Positions 7,983 to 17,228 of a DNA stretch of 64,000 nucleotides are shown piece after piece. The position numbers and the translations under genes were made by a program. The stretch's first letter is position 1. Each line of letters starts with the position of its first letter. The stretch spans positions 5,055,001-5,119,000 of the forward strand of contig NZ_CP149798.1 of NCBI RefSeq assembly GCF_037940415.1, given 5' to 3'. The notes below the pieces were generated by a model. The model was not told the DNA's origin and did no database searches. It worked only from the letters and a program-made list of their open reading frames with translations. The DNA comes from Streptomyces sp. f51. GTDB lineage: Bacteria; Actinomycetota; Actinomycetes; Streptomycetales; Streptomycetaceae.

Positions 7983-10958
7983 ATGTCGACCGGCACCGCT
8001 TCGCACTGGGCCGATGTCCTCACGCTCCGGCCCGAGGTCACCGCGTCCGACGGCTCAGTGGGCGAACTGCAGATGAGCCTGCACAAGGCCGTCTACCAGA
8101 CCGTTGACGTGCCCTACCGCAAGGTCGACTACTACGGCGACATCACCCAGCCCACCCCGAATCTCGTGGGCTTCTTCAGTCGCGTTGCTCGCCGGCTAGG
8201 CACCAACGCCGAGACCACGGCCCTGTTCCACCTGGACCAAGGCATGGGTGGAGGCAAGAGCCATGCCCTTGTCGGGCTCTACCACATGGCCAACTCACCG
8301 CAGGAGTTCTTCGCTACCGAGCTGGGCCGGAAGGTCCGCATTGAAGCGGGGCTGCGCGGCCGCGACGTAGACCTCACCGGCGCCCAGGCCGTCGTCCTCA
8401 CGGCCGACTACTTCAGCCCCGGCAGGCCCAGCGAGACATTCGGCCCGGCCACGAACCTGTTCGAGCGGTTCCTCTGGTCGCTGACCGGTGGCGACATGGA
8501 CCGCTACCAGCGCTACGTCGAGGGAGGACCAAACAAAGGGACGCTGCAGCAAGCGCTCAGCGACGCGGGACGGCCGGTACTCATTCTGCTCGACGAGCTC
8601 ATGGACTACGTGCTGCAGCTCGCCGACGTGACCAACGTCGATCGCATGCCCAACGAGAAGGCGTTCCTCAACGCCCTCATGGACGCCTGTGACGACGTTC
8701 CCCGCGTCGTATGTGTCGTGGTCATGATACGCAGCGAGCTGGACGAGCGCGGTTATCCGCCGCTCGCCGATGATTTTCGGAGTTATGTCTCTGACCGGCT
8801 CGTACGTAACGGCCCGGACGGCAGGGTCGCGGTGACTGAGTCCCACGACTTCGCCTCGATTATCCAGCGCCGCCTGTTCGAGCCGGCCGAGGTGGGCGCT
8901 GCGGCGTCGCGCGTTGCCAAACAGTACGACATGGCGAGCGATATCGGTTGGCGAGACAAGGTGTTCGACAAGCTCGGCCCGAATCGCGCGTTGACCGGCT
9001 TCGCTGAGCGAGTCGAGGCAAGCTACCCCTTCCATCCCGAGCTCATGCGACTGGTGCGAGAGGAGTGGTCGCAGGTTCAGAACTTCCAGCGCGTCCGCTC
9101 CACGGTCGCAATCTTCGCCCGGACCGCGCTGCACTGGGTCACCGAACACCAAGCCGGGCGCTGGGCGCCAGCCCTCATCGGCGTCGGCGACATCCCCCTC
9201 ACAACCGCCCTCGAGCAGTTGCTGTCCTCCGGCCTCTTCATGGGCAATGACCGGGCTATCCAGGGCTATCGCTCCGTCGCAACCACTGACATCACCAGCA
9301 CCGACGGGTCCGCAGGACGCGCGGTCGCCATCGATCAGCGGCTGCGCACCGCCGGTGTCACTGCCCGCCAGGACCACGCAGGCGTGCGGATGGCCAGCGC
9401 CCTGTTCTGCTACTCGATGGTCGCCCGCCCTCGCGGCGGCCGAGGAGCGACAAAGACCGAGATGCTTGCGGCCATCCTCGAGCCGACTCCGGCCCCCGGT
9501 ACCCCCTACACCGACGCTGAGGAGATCTTTAACGCCCTCACTGGCGAGGACGGCCTCGGCGCACTTGAGATCACCCAGCCGACCAACGCACCCGGGCGCT
9601 ACTACCTGTCCATCAGGCAGACGCTCCGGATGTACTTCACCGCCTCCCTCGCGCTGGTGGACCCACCCTCGTGCGAAAAGCTGGTGTGGGAGCAGACGCA
9701 CAGACTTGCTCGGCGCGGTACCTTCGATGAGATCCGCTTCATTGATGCGCCGACTGCCACCGGGGACATCGACCTCCCGCGCACGTTTGACGGGGTGGAC
9801 TCGGCTGTCACCCGCCTCGTCGTGCTCGACCCGCGCCGGTGGACCCTGCTCAACGGCAAGGACACCCTCAGCCGCGCCGAGATTACCGCTCTCCTAGGGC
9901 TCGGACCCGACGCGCTGCGCGTGGACAATGCCGCCAGCTGCGTCGTGGCCTGCGTGAACACACAGCGGCGGGACGTGGCGCGCAAGCGAGCAAGGGAGGT
10001 CCTCGCCTGGCGCAGTGTCCTCAAGCAGATCAACCCCGAGGACACCGACGAGTTCCGCGAGGCCACCACCAAGGTGACCGAGGCCGAGGACAAGCTCAAG
10101 AAGGACATCGAGAAGGCCTTCCAGCACTTCGCATACCTCGTCCGCGCCTCGGACGGGTTGCATGTGGAGTTCAAGCGGTTCGACGACGACAGCAAGTCAT
10201 CCCTGCGCGGGGACCAGGTATGGGCGGCGCTCGTCGAGGCTGGTCGCGCAACGAATATGGCGGGCCTCTCGGCGGACTATCTCGCAGCTCTGCTCGAAAC
10301 CTTCGAGCGCACCCTGACACCACGCGAGGTCGTCCAATCCTTCTACAAGAATCCCTTGTTCCCCCTGGTTACCGCGACCGACGAAATACGCCAGGCAATC
10401 TTCGCCCTGCTCCGCAACGGCTGGGAATTGGCAGACTCCGACGGTGACAAGCTTGCCGTCGCCTCCCCGGAACATATCTCGATCGGCTCCATCAGCCAGA
10501 ATCTTCGGCGGGCGGTCAAGGAGGCGGAGACCGTGCCCGCCGCCGGTGGTGTGTCCAAGAGCACTGCAACGATCTCGATCCCTAAGCAGCCAGGCGGGCC
10601 AGTCAGCGGCGGAGAGCCCGGACGGCTATTTGGCGTGGACGACCAGGAGTACCGGGCCGCGACGGGACAGGCCGGCGAGGCCAGCATTGGAGGTGCCGCT
10701 CCGAGCAGCTCGGATCTCACCTCCTTCAAGCGGTACATCATCGAACTCACCAACCGCAGCATCACCGCTCCAGATGCTCGTGAGCAGGTCTGGCAACTAC
10801 TCAAGGAACTGAGCAAGGTCCTCGATGCACCCGGCACTAACCACCAGCTCATTAGCCTGAGCGTCACGCTTATTACGTCAGAGGGCGCACAAGGGGCTAT
10901 GGAGCAGAAGGCGCAACAGGCAGGTGCACGCGTTAGGGTCGAGGATGACGACTTCTAA
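7983..10958 (+). CDS. DUF499/COG1483 large ATPase of methylase-associated defence cassette
   Basis: 991 aa. Walker A is GMGGGKSH (residues 87-94), with an unusual His after the Ser. The Walker B-like strand LILLDELMDY is near residue 204. The C-terminal half is mixed alpha/beta with a charged helical segment (around 690-710) and a Pro/Gly-rich linker before a terminal domain. DUF499 proteins are predicted P-loop ATPases found with DUF1156 methylases and related in plan to BREX BrxC/PglY-type ATPases. The likely job is an ATP-dependent assembly that controls the methylase and helicase. It is the third gene of the operon. No DUF3780 partner is present. Confidence 0.85.
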   Translation: MSTGTASHWADVLTLRPEVTASDGSVGELQMSLHKAVYQTVDVPYRKVDYYGDITQPTPNLVGFFSRVARRLGTNAETTALFHLDQGMGGGKSHALVGLYHMANSPQEFFATELGRKVRIEAGLRGRDVDLTGAQAVVLTADYFSPGRPSETFGPATNLFERFLWSLTGGDMDRYQRYVEGGPNKGTLQQALSDAGRPVLILLDELMDYVLQLADVTNVDRMPNEKAFLNALMDACDDVPRVVCVVVMIRSELDERGYPPLADDFRSYVSDRLVRNGPDGRVAVTESHDFASIIQRRLFEPAEVGAAASRVAKQYDMASDIGWRDKVFDKLGPNRALTGFAERVEASYPFHPELMRLVREEWSQVQNFQRVRSTVAIFARTALHWVTEHQAGRWAPALIGVGDIPLTTALEQLLSSGLFMGNDRAIQGYRSVATTDITSTDGSAGRAVAIDQRLRTAGVTARQDHAGVRMASALFCYSMVARPRGGRGATKTEMLAAILEPTPAPGTPYTDAEEIFNALTGEDGLGALEITQPTNAPGRYYLSIRQTLRMYFTASLALVDPPSCEKLVWEQTHRLARRGTFDEIRFIDAPTATGDIDLPRTFDGVDSAVTRLVVLDPRRWTLLNGKDTLSRAEITALLGLGPDALRVDNAASCVVACVNTQRRDVARKRAREVLAWRSVLKQINPEDTDEFREATTKVTEAEDKLKKDIEKAFQHFAYLVRASDGLHVEFKRFDDDSKSSLRGDQVWAALVEAGRATNMAGLSADYLAALLETFERTLTPREVVQSFYKNPLFPLVTATDEIRQAIFALLRNGWELADSDGDKLAVASPEHISIGSISQNLRRAVKEAETVPAAGGVSKSTATISIPKQPGGPVSGGEPGRLFGVDDQEYRAATGQAGEASIGGAAPSSSDLTSFKRYIIELTNRSITAPDAREQVWQLLKELSKVLDAPGTNHQLISLSVTLITSEGAQGAMEQKAQQAGARVRVEDDDF

Positions 10959-11786
10959 TCAGTCGGGTGAGCGGACGCCAAGGCACTGGTATTACGCGCA
11001 GCCGGGCAGTGGATTGCCCTATGCTCCGCGATTGGCCGGAGGCTGAGGGACTGGACAAAGACGCGAAATCGTAGCGTCCCGACCGGTGTATCAGGTGTGT
11101 TGAGGTCCGCGCATGACACTGAGCTTCCTGCCTGCACGAACGCTAAAGGCAGGAGGCTGAGTCGAGATGGCCTACTTCTTCTTGCCCTGGGTCTTGCCGG
11201 AGATCTTGGGGACCTGGCACTTCCCAGCTCAGGGGCGGTGGGCTCGTGCGCCTGGTGGTCGACGTTGGTCGTCATTGGCCGCTGTTGAGCAACGTCGGAC
11301 GGCCCAGAGACGGCCCAGCTTTGCCGCGCGCGACTGACGGCCGGCACCCTCGATGCGCGCCGCCTGAACCTCAGCCGAAGACAGTCAGCCACGACGGCGG
11401 GTGCGCTGACCGACCACGCACGCGTATGCCTCGCTGCACCCCAACCAGCCTCAGCCACGCTGCCCTAGCGTCGACCAGAGCAGGCCACGACGGCCGGTCC
11501 GTGAAGGCAACTACGGGTCGCGCCAGCGCTCAACCATCTCAGCAAAGCAAGGCCGGGGCCCGGTCTCAGGCCGGGCCTCTTTACGGTTGTAGCGCTCCGT
11601 AGACACGGCTTCACAGGTCCCGTGTACCTCACGGGTTCAAGCAGCTCAAAGTGCTCAGGGAGAACTTCCGCTCCTTCGGCGACCGTTGCGGAGGGGACGT
11701 AGCTGCGGATGTCGCGAATGGATGCCTACTGACATTGACCCTCCGTCATACTTAGGGCAACAGAGGGATGATTGGGAGTGCAGACG
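10959..11786. other. Intergenic region with possible gene remnant
   Basis: About 830 bases with no intact gene. On the minus strand, near 11,171-11,225, a short open stretch ends in CQVPKISGKTQGKKK and a stop, which reads like the true C-terminus of a lost protein. A terminator-like hairpin lies at 11,557-11,577. The last ~150 bases become AT-richer, leading into the foreign SMC-like gene. Confidence 0.4.
11551..11584 (+). terminator. Intrinsic terminator-like hairpin
   Basis: GGCCCGG (11,557-11,563) pairs with CCGGGCC (11,571-11,577), 7-base loop, followed by TCTTT. It lies between the cassette and the SMC-like gene and would insulate the two. Confidence 0.6.
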
Positions 11787-14168
11787 ATGGAACAGAAATC
11801 CGATGAAGAACCTCTCGCGCGTGCAGCGAGAATCATCGAATCTATCGTGGAAGCGCGAGAAAATGTTTCCCCTTTTTCGATGGCAATCGAAAGAGAATGG
11901 GGAAGTGCATCCGATGAAAAAATCGATGCCGCTGTGCGCGAGAGGAGAATGCCTCTTCATGAGCAAGTGCAATTGCTTTTTCTGCACTCGCAGCGACTTG
12001 CTCTCGATGCCGCCGAAAGATATGATCCGTCGCTGCTGCATCAAAGTCTGATAAGACTTACAAGGGCGGGGGCTTATATAGCACGCGCCAAGAAAAACTT
12101 GCCTCCGGATCTGCGGAAGGCGGCTCTGTCATTCGCGGCATTCTGCGCAGATGGAATACGGGTACCGCATGCTCTCCGTGAGGAAGTTAGGCGCGAAAAC
12201 GCTCGGATTGTCGAAGCCCCAGACTGGGCGGCGCTATTTGGAGAAGGATGGAATGAAGGGACCGTTTCCGAGAAGCTGAAAGAAGTTCGGAAGGTAGCTA
12301 TTGAGAAGAATCCCGTCCTACTTCCGAAGGGAGAGCTTCCTGATAGTAATGAGTCGGCAGCCGATATTCTGGCGGCGGCGGCCGGGCGTCAAGAGCGGGA
12401 AGCGATCGAGGCTAGTGGTGAAGTCGACTATGATCGCTCCGATGCTGAAGTGAGGCTGAGATCTGTACAGCTTTCGGGCCTTCGTGGGGCGCCTGGAAAG
12501 CTGAAGCTTACTTTCGGCAAGAAGAACAGCCCGTCTTCTGTGCTCATTTTTGGAGAGAACGGGACAGGTAAATCGACGATCGTTGATGCGATTGAATTTG
12601 CTCTACAGGGGCGTATTGGCCGGTCCGCGCACTATGACTCGCCTGTGGCTCCATCGCTGCGCTCGTTCAGCGCCACAGGTGAAAGTCGAGCCCGCGTTGA
12701 TCTAACAGATGATTCATGGGTAGAGCGAAGCGCGGTTGTTGACTCCCATAAGAAGGTGATTGCAGAACCTCGAAATGTCCGCCCTGGGTTTAGACTGGCA
12801 CCGATCACGATCAAGCGGACTGATCTTTCCAATTTCTTGGATACAGAAGCGCTTAGCCGAGGCACTGTCCTGCTGGATTACTTTCCGGCAGACTCTGACA
12901 GTCTTGCAGTTCGGCCGAGCGAGAAAGCTCGGCTGCTTCAGACCGAAGTTACTGAATTGCGCATTAAGCGCACGGCCTATGCGGGGCGCCTAGCCGGCCT
13001 CCTCGGTGTCGATCCTGTCGATTTGGCCAACAATAGTGGATTCAATAACGCGATTCGAGAAAAGATCTACAGGGGGAAGAATGCCGCGGCTTTCGCGGAA
13101 GAAGGAGGATGGCAGCATGTTGACGTCGAACTCTGCCAATTGGTGCAACAGTTGGGATCGGTGTTCGCCCAGCTTGGAAAGGCGAAGCAATTTATCGAGA
13201 ATTCAGATAACTCACTGAATCCCGTATTGCACCGGAAGCAGACGCTTCTTCTCAAATCCGCCCTGCAGGATGTCGGATTGGAGGTAACCGCGGCATTTCG
13301 TAGAATCTGTCATGAGCACCCGGTTGAGCGAATCGACATCGTTCTCGGGGAGTCTGGCCCTCTCTCGCTTGATGTGGTTGTCAGGCTAAAGGGTGGACGC
13401 AACTGCTTCCCGCAGCAACTATTCTCGGAGGCGTATCGGGATCTGCTGGCCCTGCTATTCTTCGTGGCTGTGGCGCGAAGGGCAGCCGAGCGTGGTCAAG
13501 CCAAGGTCCTGATCCTGGATGATGTGCTGCAAAGTGTCGATTCAACAGTTCGGCATGCATTCGTGGAGCACCTCCTCGAGGAACTTTCCGAGTGGCAGCT
13601 AATCTTCACGGTGCACGATCGCTTCTGGCTCGAGCGTTTGCGTAGCCTCTTTAATTCTGCTCGTCATGTGTTTATTGAGCACCAGATTCGTCGATGGGAT
13701 CCAGACGAGGGTCCTGAACTTCAGTCGCCCGGCGTCGATGCGCTGACCAAAGACCTGAAGCTCCTTTTGGAGCACGGGGAACCGGACTCTGTTGCTGGCA
13801 AAGCTGGCCCCCTATTGGAATATGTGTGCCGTGAACTCTGCGCACGCCTGAGGCTCCCTATCCCGTACAACCGCGAACGCGTATTTACCCTCCATGACCT
13901 GTGGGGGTCAGTTTCCACCTCGTTGAGCAGTACGCACTTGGCGCCAACTCTGCGGAAGATTGATTCAGTGAGGGGTATGAGGAACCCAGTTGCCCACGGC
14001 GACCCGAGGGCTCTTGAGCTGAGTAACGCAGAAGCTCGTTCTTTCGGCGATGCCGTCTTGGAGCTCTACGAGGGTGTTCGATGTTCGTCATGCAAGCGTT
14101 GGGCTAACGAAGGTGGGCCTTGTTCGCACAACCAATGCGTAATCGACATCCAAGTGATTCACAAGTGA
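11787..14168 (+). CDS. SMC/RecF-like ATPase with C-terminal HEPN-like motif and Cys cluster
   Basis: 793 aa; ATG 11,787 chosen for the GGGAG ribosome site 8 bases upstream. Residues 1-230 are mostly helical. An ABC-type head starts near 230 with Walker A GENGTGKST (256-264); the Walker B strand VLILDDVLQSVD is near 577 and is followed by FTVHD, the usual ABC D/H-loop region. The short middle suggests a reduced coiled coil. The C-terminal part has RNPVAH (Arg732-His737), matching the Rx4-6H motif of HEPN RNases, and ends with C766-x2-C769-x9-C779-x4-C784, a possible zinc site. Codon use and GC are clearly lower than in the neighbours, so recent transfer is likely. By analogy with RloC/PrrC-type proteins it may be an ATP-gated RNA-cutting defence protein; this is inference. 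Confidence 0.75.
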   Translation: MEQKSDEEPLARAARIIESIVEARENVSPFSMAIEREWGSASDEKIDAAVRERRMPLHEQVQLLFLHSQRLALDAAERYDPSLLHQSLIRLTRAGAYIARAKKNLPPDLRKAALSFAAFCADGIRVPHALREEVRRENARIVEAPDWAALFGEGWNEGTVSEKLKEVRKVAIEKNPVLLPKGELPDSNESAADILAAAAGRQEREAIEASGEVDYDRSDAEVRLRSVQLSGLRGAPGKLKLTFGKKNSPSSVLIFGENGTGKSTIVDAIEFALQGRIGRSAHYDSPVAPSLRSFSATGESRARVDLTDDSWVERSAVVDSHKKVIAEPRNVRPGFRLAPITIKRTDLSNFLDTEALSRGTVLLDYFPADSDSLAVRPSEKARLLQTEVTELRIKRTAYAGRLAGLLGVDPVDLANNSGFNNAIREKIYRGKNAAAFAEEGGWQHVDVELCQLVQQLGSVFAQLGKAKQFIENSDNSLNPVLHRKQTLLLKSALQDVGLEVTAAFRRICHEHPVERIDIVLGESGPLSLDVVVRLKGGRNCFPQQLFSEAYRDLLALLFFVAVARRAAERGQAKVLILDDVLQSVDSTVRHAFVEHLLEELSEWQLIFTVHDRFWLERLRSLFNSARHVFIEHQIRRWDPDEGPELQSPGVDALTKDLKLLLEHGEPDSVAGKAGPLLEYVCRELCARLRLPIPYNRERVFTLHDLWGSVSTSLSSTHLAPTLRKIDSVRGMRNPVAHGDPRALELSNAEARSFGDAVLELYEGVRCSSCKRWANEGGPCSHNQCVIDIQVIHK

Positions 14169-14327
14169 TTCCTCCTGCGGAGGGGCCAGACTTGTGGCTG
14201 GCTGCCTAAAGTCGTGGAGCCGACCGCCCCAGCCACGGCATACCTCTTCTCTGGCATTAGGCGGCACATCGCCATGAGCGCGGCACGGACGCTGGCTGGG
14301 CTGGAGCGGGGCGGAGACAGGAGCGCA

Positions 14328-14348
14328 GGCCCGGCCGGGGGCCGGGCC
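14328..14348. terminator. GC-rich hairpin between convergent genes
   Basis: GGCCCGGC (14,328-14,335) pairs with GCCGGGCC (14,341-14,348), 5-base loop. It sits between the SMC-like gene and the oppositely oriented HEAT-type pseudogene, so a bidirectional terminator is the simplest reading. There is no clear U tract. Confidence 0.5.
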
Positions 14349-14423
14349 GCGTGCGGGGAGCGGAGCGAGCCGCCTTGAACCCGTAAAGAAGGTTGTTACT
14401 CAACGGCCGACAGAGTCTGGTGA

Positions 14424-15224
14424 TCATGGATCGGTTGTGTCAGAACGGTGGAGCTTCGTCCATCCTTCGGCGTCGCTCGCGGTTGAAGGCCATGGGGTGT
14501 TGTCCGGGGACGGGTCGGTGTCGCAGAACAGGAAGGGGTTCCGTTGGCCTTCAAGGCCTGCGGAGCTTTCGCCCCATGCGTCGAGGGCGTCGATGGCCCG
14601 TTCACGGTGTTGCCAGAGCTCGCTGGTTCCGAGCACCTGGCGGACCAGGGGCACCAATGAGGCTCGGTGGTGCAGCAACCGGACGTCGTCGACGAGCGGG
14701 ATGCATGCTGCGATTGCCCCTTCGCGCACGGCGCGGTCGGTGTCGTCAACTTAGGGGAAAGCTGCTGAGAACAGCAGTGGTCGGATTTCACGCATGGCCA
14801 CGGCAGGAGGATGGTCGGCGAGAGGAAACCCGAGCCGTTGGCCCATTTCATCAACTGCATCGGTCACCGCGTCGGCGACTGATCCGAGCCAGCCCAACAG
14901 CTCGGCGCGTATGCATCCGGGAAACGATCGGCGCGTCTTGTCGACCGAAAGCACTGTCCGAGGATCGGGCAGGATCGCAGCTACGTACTGGGCTGTGGGG
15001 ACCGTCGCCTCATACATCGTGCCCTGGTGGTGCAGGATGCAGTGCAGGTTCTCCAGCGCCCTGGTCCTCACGCCTTGATCCTCATCCAGTAGCGCAACCA
15101 GGATCTCGGGTGCATTCGCGGCCTGCCCGTAACCATGTTGGAGCGCGCCCCAGTTGGTTCGGGTGAGTGTCGAGCGGGGACCGGGCAGGTCGGCGGCGGC
15201 CGGAAGTCTGTGATCGTCTCTCAC
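14424..15224 (-). pseudogene. HEAT-repeat-type protein gene broken by an in-frame stop
   Basis: Two minus-strand frames, 15,224-14,751 and 14,750-14,424, are in the same reading frame and are separated by a single TAA. The first part contains TRTNWGALQHGYGQA and the second continues with VDDTDRAVREGAIAACIPLV. Together they read as one ~266-residue helical-repeat protein of a type common in Streptomyces. The break leaves no frameshift, so this is a nonsense mutation (or a sequencing error). Start GTG 15,224 overlaps the stop of the DUF1152 gene by 4 bases (GTGA), showing that the two were once one operon. Function is unknown. Confidence 0.7.
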
Positions 15225-16309
15225 GTGATGCGCCACAGTGGCGCTTCGTACTGCTCAGGGCGACTGCTGAGCAAGAGGGCTCTGAGGTCTTGGCGCTGTT
15301 TGCCGTTGAGGCCGAGGGCCTCGGTGATTCTGCGGAACGTCGTGTGGGTGATGCCGCGGGCGCGGGCCTGGGCCTCGAACTGGTCGAGCTGGTGGAGGGC
15401 GGCTTCCGGATCGAACTTCTGTTCCGGCTGGCTGCCGAGCCAACTGGCCTTGTTGCGCTCATAGTCGATCTCTGAGTACCCGCAGACCTCGCGGCTGTAC
15501 TGCTCTGCCTCGGCGAGGGTCTCCGTTGCGAGGATGGCGCGTGCGAGCTCGTTGCGGTTGAGGACGTCGTCCAGGTCCGCTTCGTGGATGGCGGGACCAT
15601 TCTCGGTGAGCGGGACTGGCAGGCCGGCGTCTCTGACTTCGCAGAGGCCGCGTACCCCGCGGGCTGTGGCCGCCAACAGTGCCGTCGCCTCGGACGGGTG
15701 CCACTCCAGGACCGAACTGATCGGTTCGACGTGCTCAGTCGTGAGCGTCAGCGTTGGCGGACCCATTCGGCCAGCAAGAAGCCCGGCTGGGAGCTCTCCG
15801 TCCAAGCCAGGACCGGCGACCAGGAGCCGCACAGGCGCGTTGGCTTGGCAGCACGCGGCCAGCGTGAGGGCGTCGCCCAGCGGGCTACGCAGGGTGGGTT
15901 CGTCGCCCTTGGCGAGGATGTCGCCGCCCACGTCCAGGAGGTCGACGGACTCGGGGGCCAGGTGCTCGATGAGCTCTTCGAGCTGGCGGGTGATGCCCTC
16001 GACGCCGTGCATGGGGTCGATCAGGGCGAAGGTGTGGGGGAGCTCGGCTGCCAGGCGAGGGAGCGTCGAGCCTGCGGGAGCGATGGGCTTAGCGTCGGCC
16101 GGGACTGTCCAGACGCTTTGCGTGAGGGGACGTAGTCCCGTGAAGTTCTCCGGCCCTCGGGGGCCCGGCACCGGGTCGATCAGGAGACGGTCCCACGCGT
16201 ACGTGAGGATCACTGCCGGGCTGTCGTCACCCCCGTAGAGGGCTGCGTCGAGCATTGCGGCGGCGACTGCGTCGCCCCCTCCTCCTGCTGCCACGATCAA
16301 CCGGGTCAC
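15221..16309 (-). CDS. DUF1152 domain protein
   Basis: 362 aa from GTG 16,309; this start gives the typical N-terminus TRLIVAAGGGGDAVAAAML, a Gly-rich loop that suggests nucleotide or cofactor binding. Later landmarks are TYAWDRLLIDPVPGPR and LIDPMHGVEGITRQL, both typical of the DUF1152 family. The biochemical function is not known. It is divergently transcribed from the GntR gene, and the shared 80-base gap holds a palindromic operator, so it is probably a target of that regulator. The broken HEAT-type gene is coupled downstream. Confidence 0.75.
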   Translation of the reverse strand: MTRLIVAAGGGGDAVAAAMLDAALYGGDDSPAVILTYAWDRLLIDPVPGPRGPENFTGLRPLTQSVWTVPADAKPIAPAGSTLPRLAAELPHTFALIDPMHGVEGITRQLEELIEHLAPESVDLLDVGGDILAKGDEPTLRSPLGDALTLAACCQANAPVRLLVAGPGLDGELPAGLLAGRMGPPTLTLTTEHVEPISSVLEWHPSEATALLAATARGVRGLCEVRDAGLPVPLTENGPAIHEADLDDVLNRNELARAILATETLAEAEQYSREVCGYSEIDYERNKASWLGSQPEQKFDPEAALHQLDQFEAQARARGITHTTFRRITEALGLNGKQRQDLRALLLSSRPEQYEAPLWRIT

Positions 16310-16350
16310 CCTCGCAGCGTACGGGGTTGCCTGCTGGCCACTCACCCTAT

Positions 16351-16373
16351 AGTGGCTACTGGTCATAGCCACT
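16351..16373. promoter_or_regulatory. GntR operator, divergent promoter region
   Basis: AGTGGCTA (16,351-16,358) and its exact complement TAGCCACT (16,366-16,373) form an inverted repeat between the DUF1152 and GntR genes. The same AGTGGCTA half-site recurs twice after the GntR gene (17,170 and 17,194), so this is very likely its own binding site. Confidence 0.75.
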
Positions 16374-16388
16374 TAGGGAGGGGCTCCG

Positions 16389-17129
16389 ATGCCGCAGATC
16401 GAAGAGACCCAGCCCAAGTACCTCCAGATCGCGCACCACATCCGCGATCAGATCCTTCGAGGCGACTTGAGGCCTGGCGACGAGGTCCCGTCGGAACGCC
16501 AACTGGCCGCGGACTGGAGCGTTTCCCGCCCGACGGCCGCTCGGTCGCTGGAGGCCCTGAGCAATCAAGGCCTGGTGGAAAAGCGTCAGGGCTCGGGGAC
16601 CTACGTGCGGGGCCTTGCGGTCAATCGGCGTGCTCGGGAGCTCTACGGCCGCGCCAAACAGACCGGCAAGATCTACACGCCGGGCGAGTACGCGGTCATC
16701 ACCTCCGCCGGCTGGCTGGAGGCTCCCGACTACGTGGCCGAGGCGCTGAGTCTGACGGCTGGAAGCCGAGCTGTTCACCGCCGCCGCGTGACCAAGAACG
16801 AGTCGGGTCCCATCACCATCTCCACTTCGTGGTTCGGTACCGATGTAGGCGAGCGGGCACCCAAGCTCTGTGATCCTGACCGGATCCAGGAGGGGACGCT
16901 CATGTATGTCGAGAGCGCCACGGGTCGCCAGGGCAGCTATGCCGAAGACCGGATGTGCGCCCGACTCGCGACCGAGGATGAGGCTGCTGATCTCGAACTT
17001 GAGCCCGGTGCAGCTGTCCTGATCGTCCACCACGTGGTGTACGACATGCAGGATCGACCTCTTGAGTTCGCCGAGGCCACGTACCCGCCTGAGCGTTGGG
17101 CGTTCGAGCAGGGCTACCCGATCAGCTAG
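16389..17129 (+). CDS. GntR family regulator, HutC/UTRA type
   Basis: 246 aa. The N-terminal winged helix shows KYLQIAHHIRDQILRG, PSERQLAADWSVSRPTAARSLEAL and RQGSGTYV, the standard GntR fold; the C-terminal ~150 residues fit a UTRA ligand-binding domain. ATG 16,389 has an AGGGAGGGG ribosome site. Operator palindromes of one sequence family flank the gene on both sides, pointing to autoregulation and control of the two neighbouring transcription units (DUF1152/HEAT on the left, Zn-finger/ATPase on the right). It is distinct from the second GntR protein in element A, whose sites have another sequence. The inducer is unknown. Confidence 0.9.
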   Translation: MPQIEETQPKYLQIAHHIRDQILRGDLRPGDEVPSERQLAADWSVSRPTAARSLEALSNQGLVEKRQGSGTYVRGLAVNRRARELYGRAKQTGKIYTPGEYAVITSAGWLEAPDYVAEALSLTAGSRAVHRRRVTKNESGPITISTSWFGTDVGERAPKLCDPDRIQEGTLMYVESATGRQGSYAEDRMCARLATEDEAADLELEPGAAVLIVHHVVYDMQDRPLEFAEATYPPERWAFEQGYPIS

Positions 17130-17169
17130 AAAGTCGGCCATCTCTCTGCGAACCGCTTGTGGCGTCGAG

Positions 17170-17210
17170 TGGCTAATGCCACTATCCAGTAAGTGGCTAA
17201 GGCCACTTGA
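17170..17210. promoter_or_regulatory. Two tandem GntR operators
   Basis: Two adjacent near-perfect palindromes: AGTGGCTAATGCCACT (17,170-17,185) and AAGTGGCTAAGGCCACTT (17,193-17,210). The AGTGGCTA starts are 24 bases apart, about two helix turns and some, so two dimers could bind near one face. They lie directly before the 17,229 gene and share the half-site with the operator at 16,351. Confidence 0.75.
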
Positions 17211-17228
17211 CCGGAAGGGGGCACGGGC

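Noticed and set aside
1982..10958. Calling the cassette a complete DISARM or BREX system
   Set aside because: There are no drmA/B/C, pglZ, brxL or similar genes; only the helicase and ATPase types recall those systems.
14393..15166. Plus-strand open frame opposite the HEAT-type pseudogene
   Set aside because: The minus strand gives the recognisable protein; the plus product is Arg/Gly-rich and without motifs.
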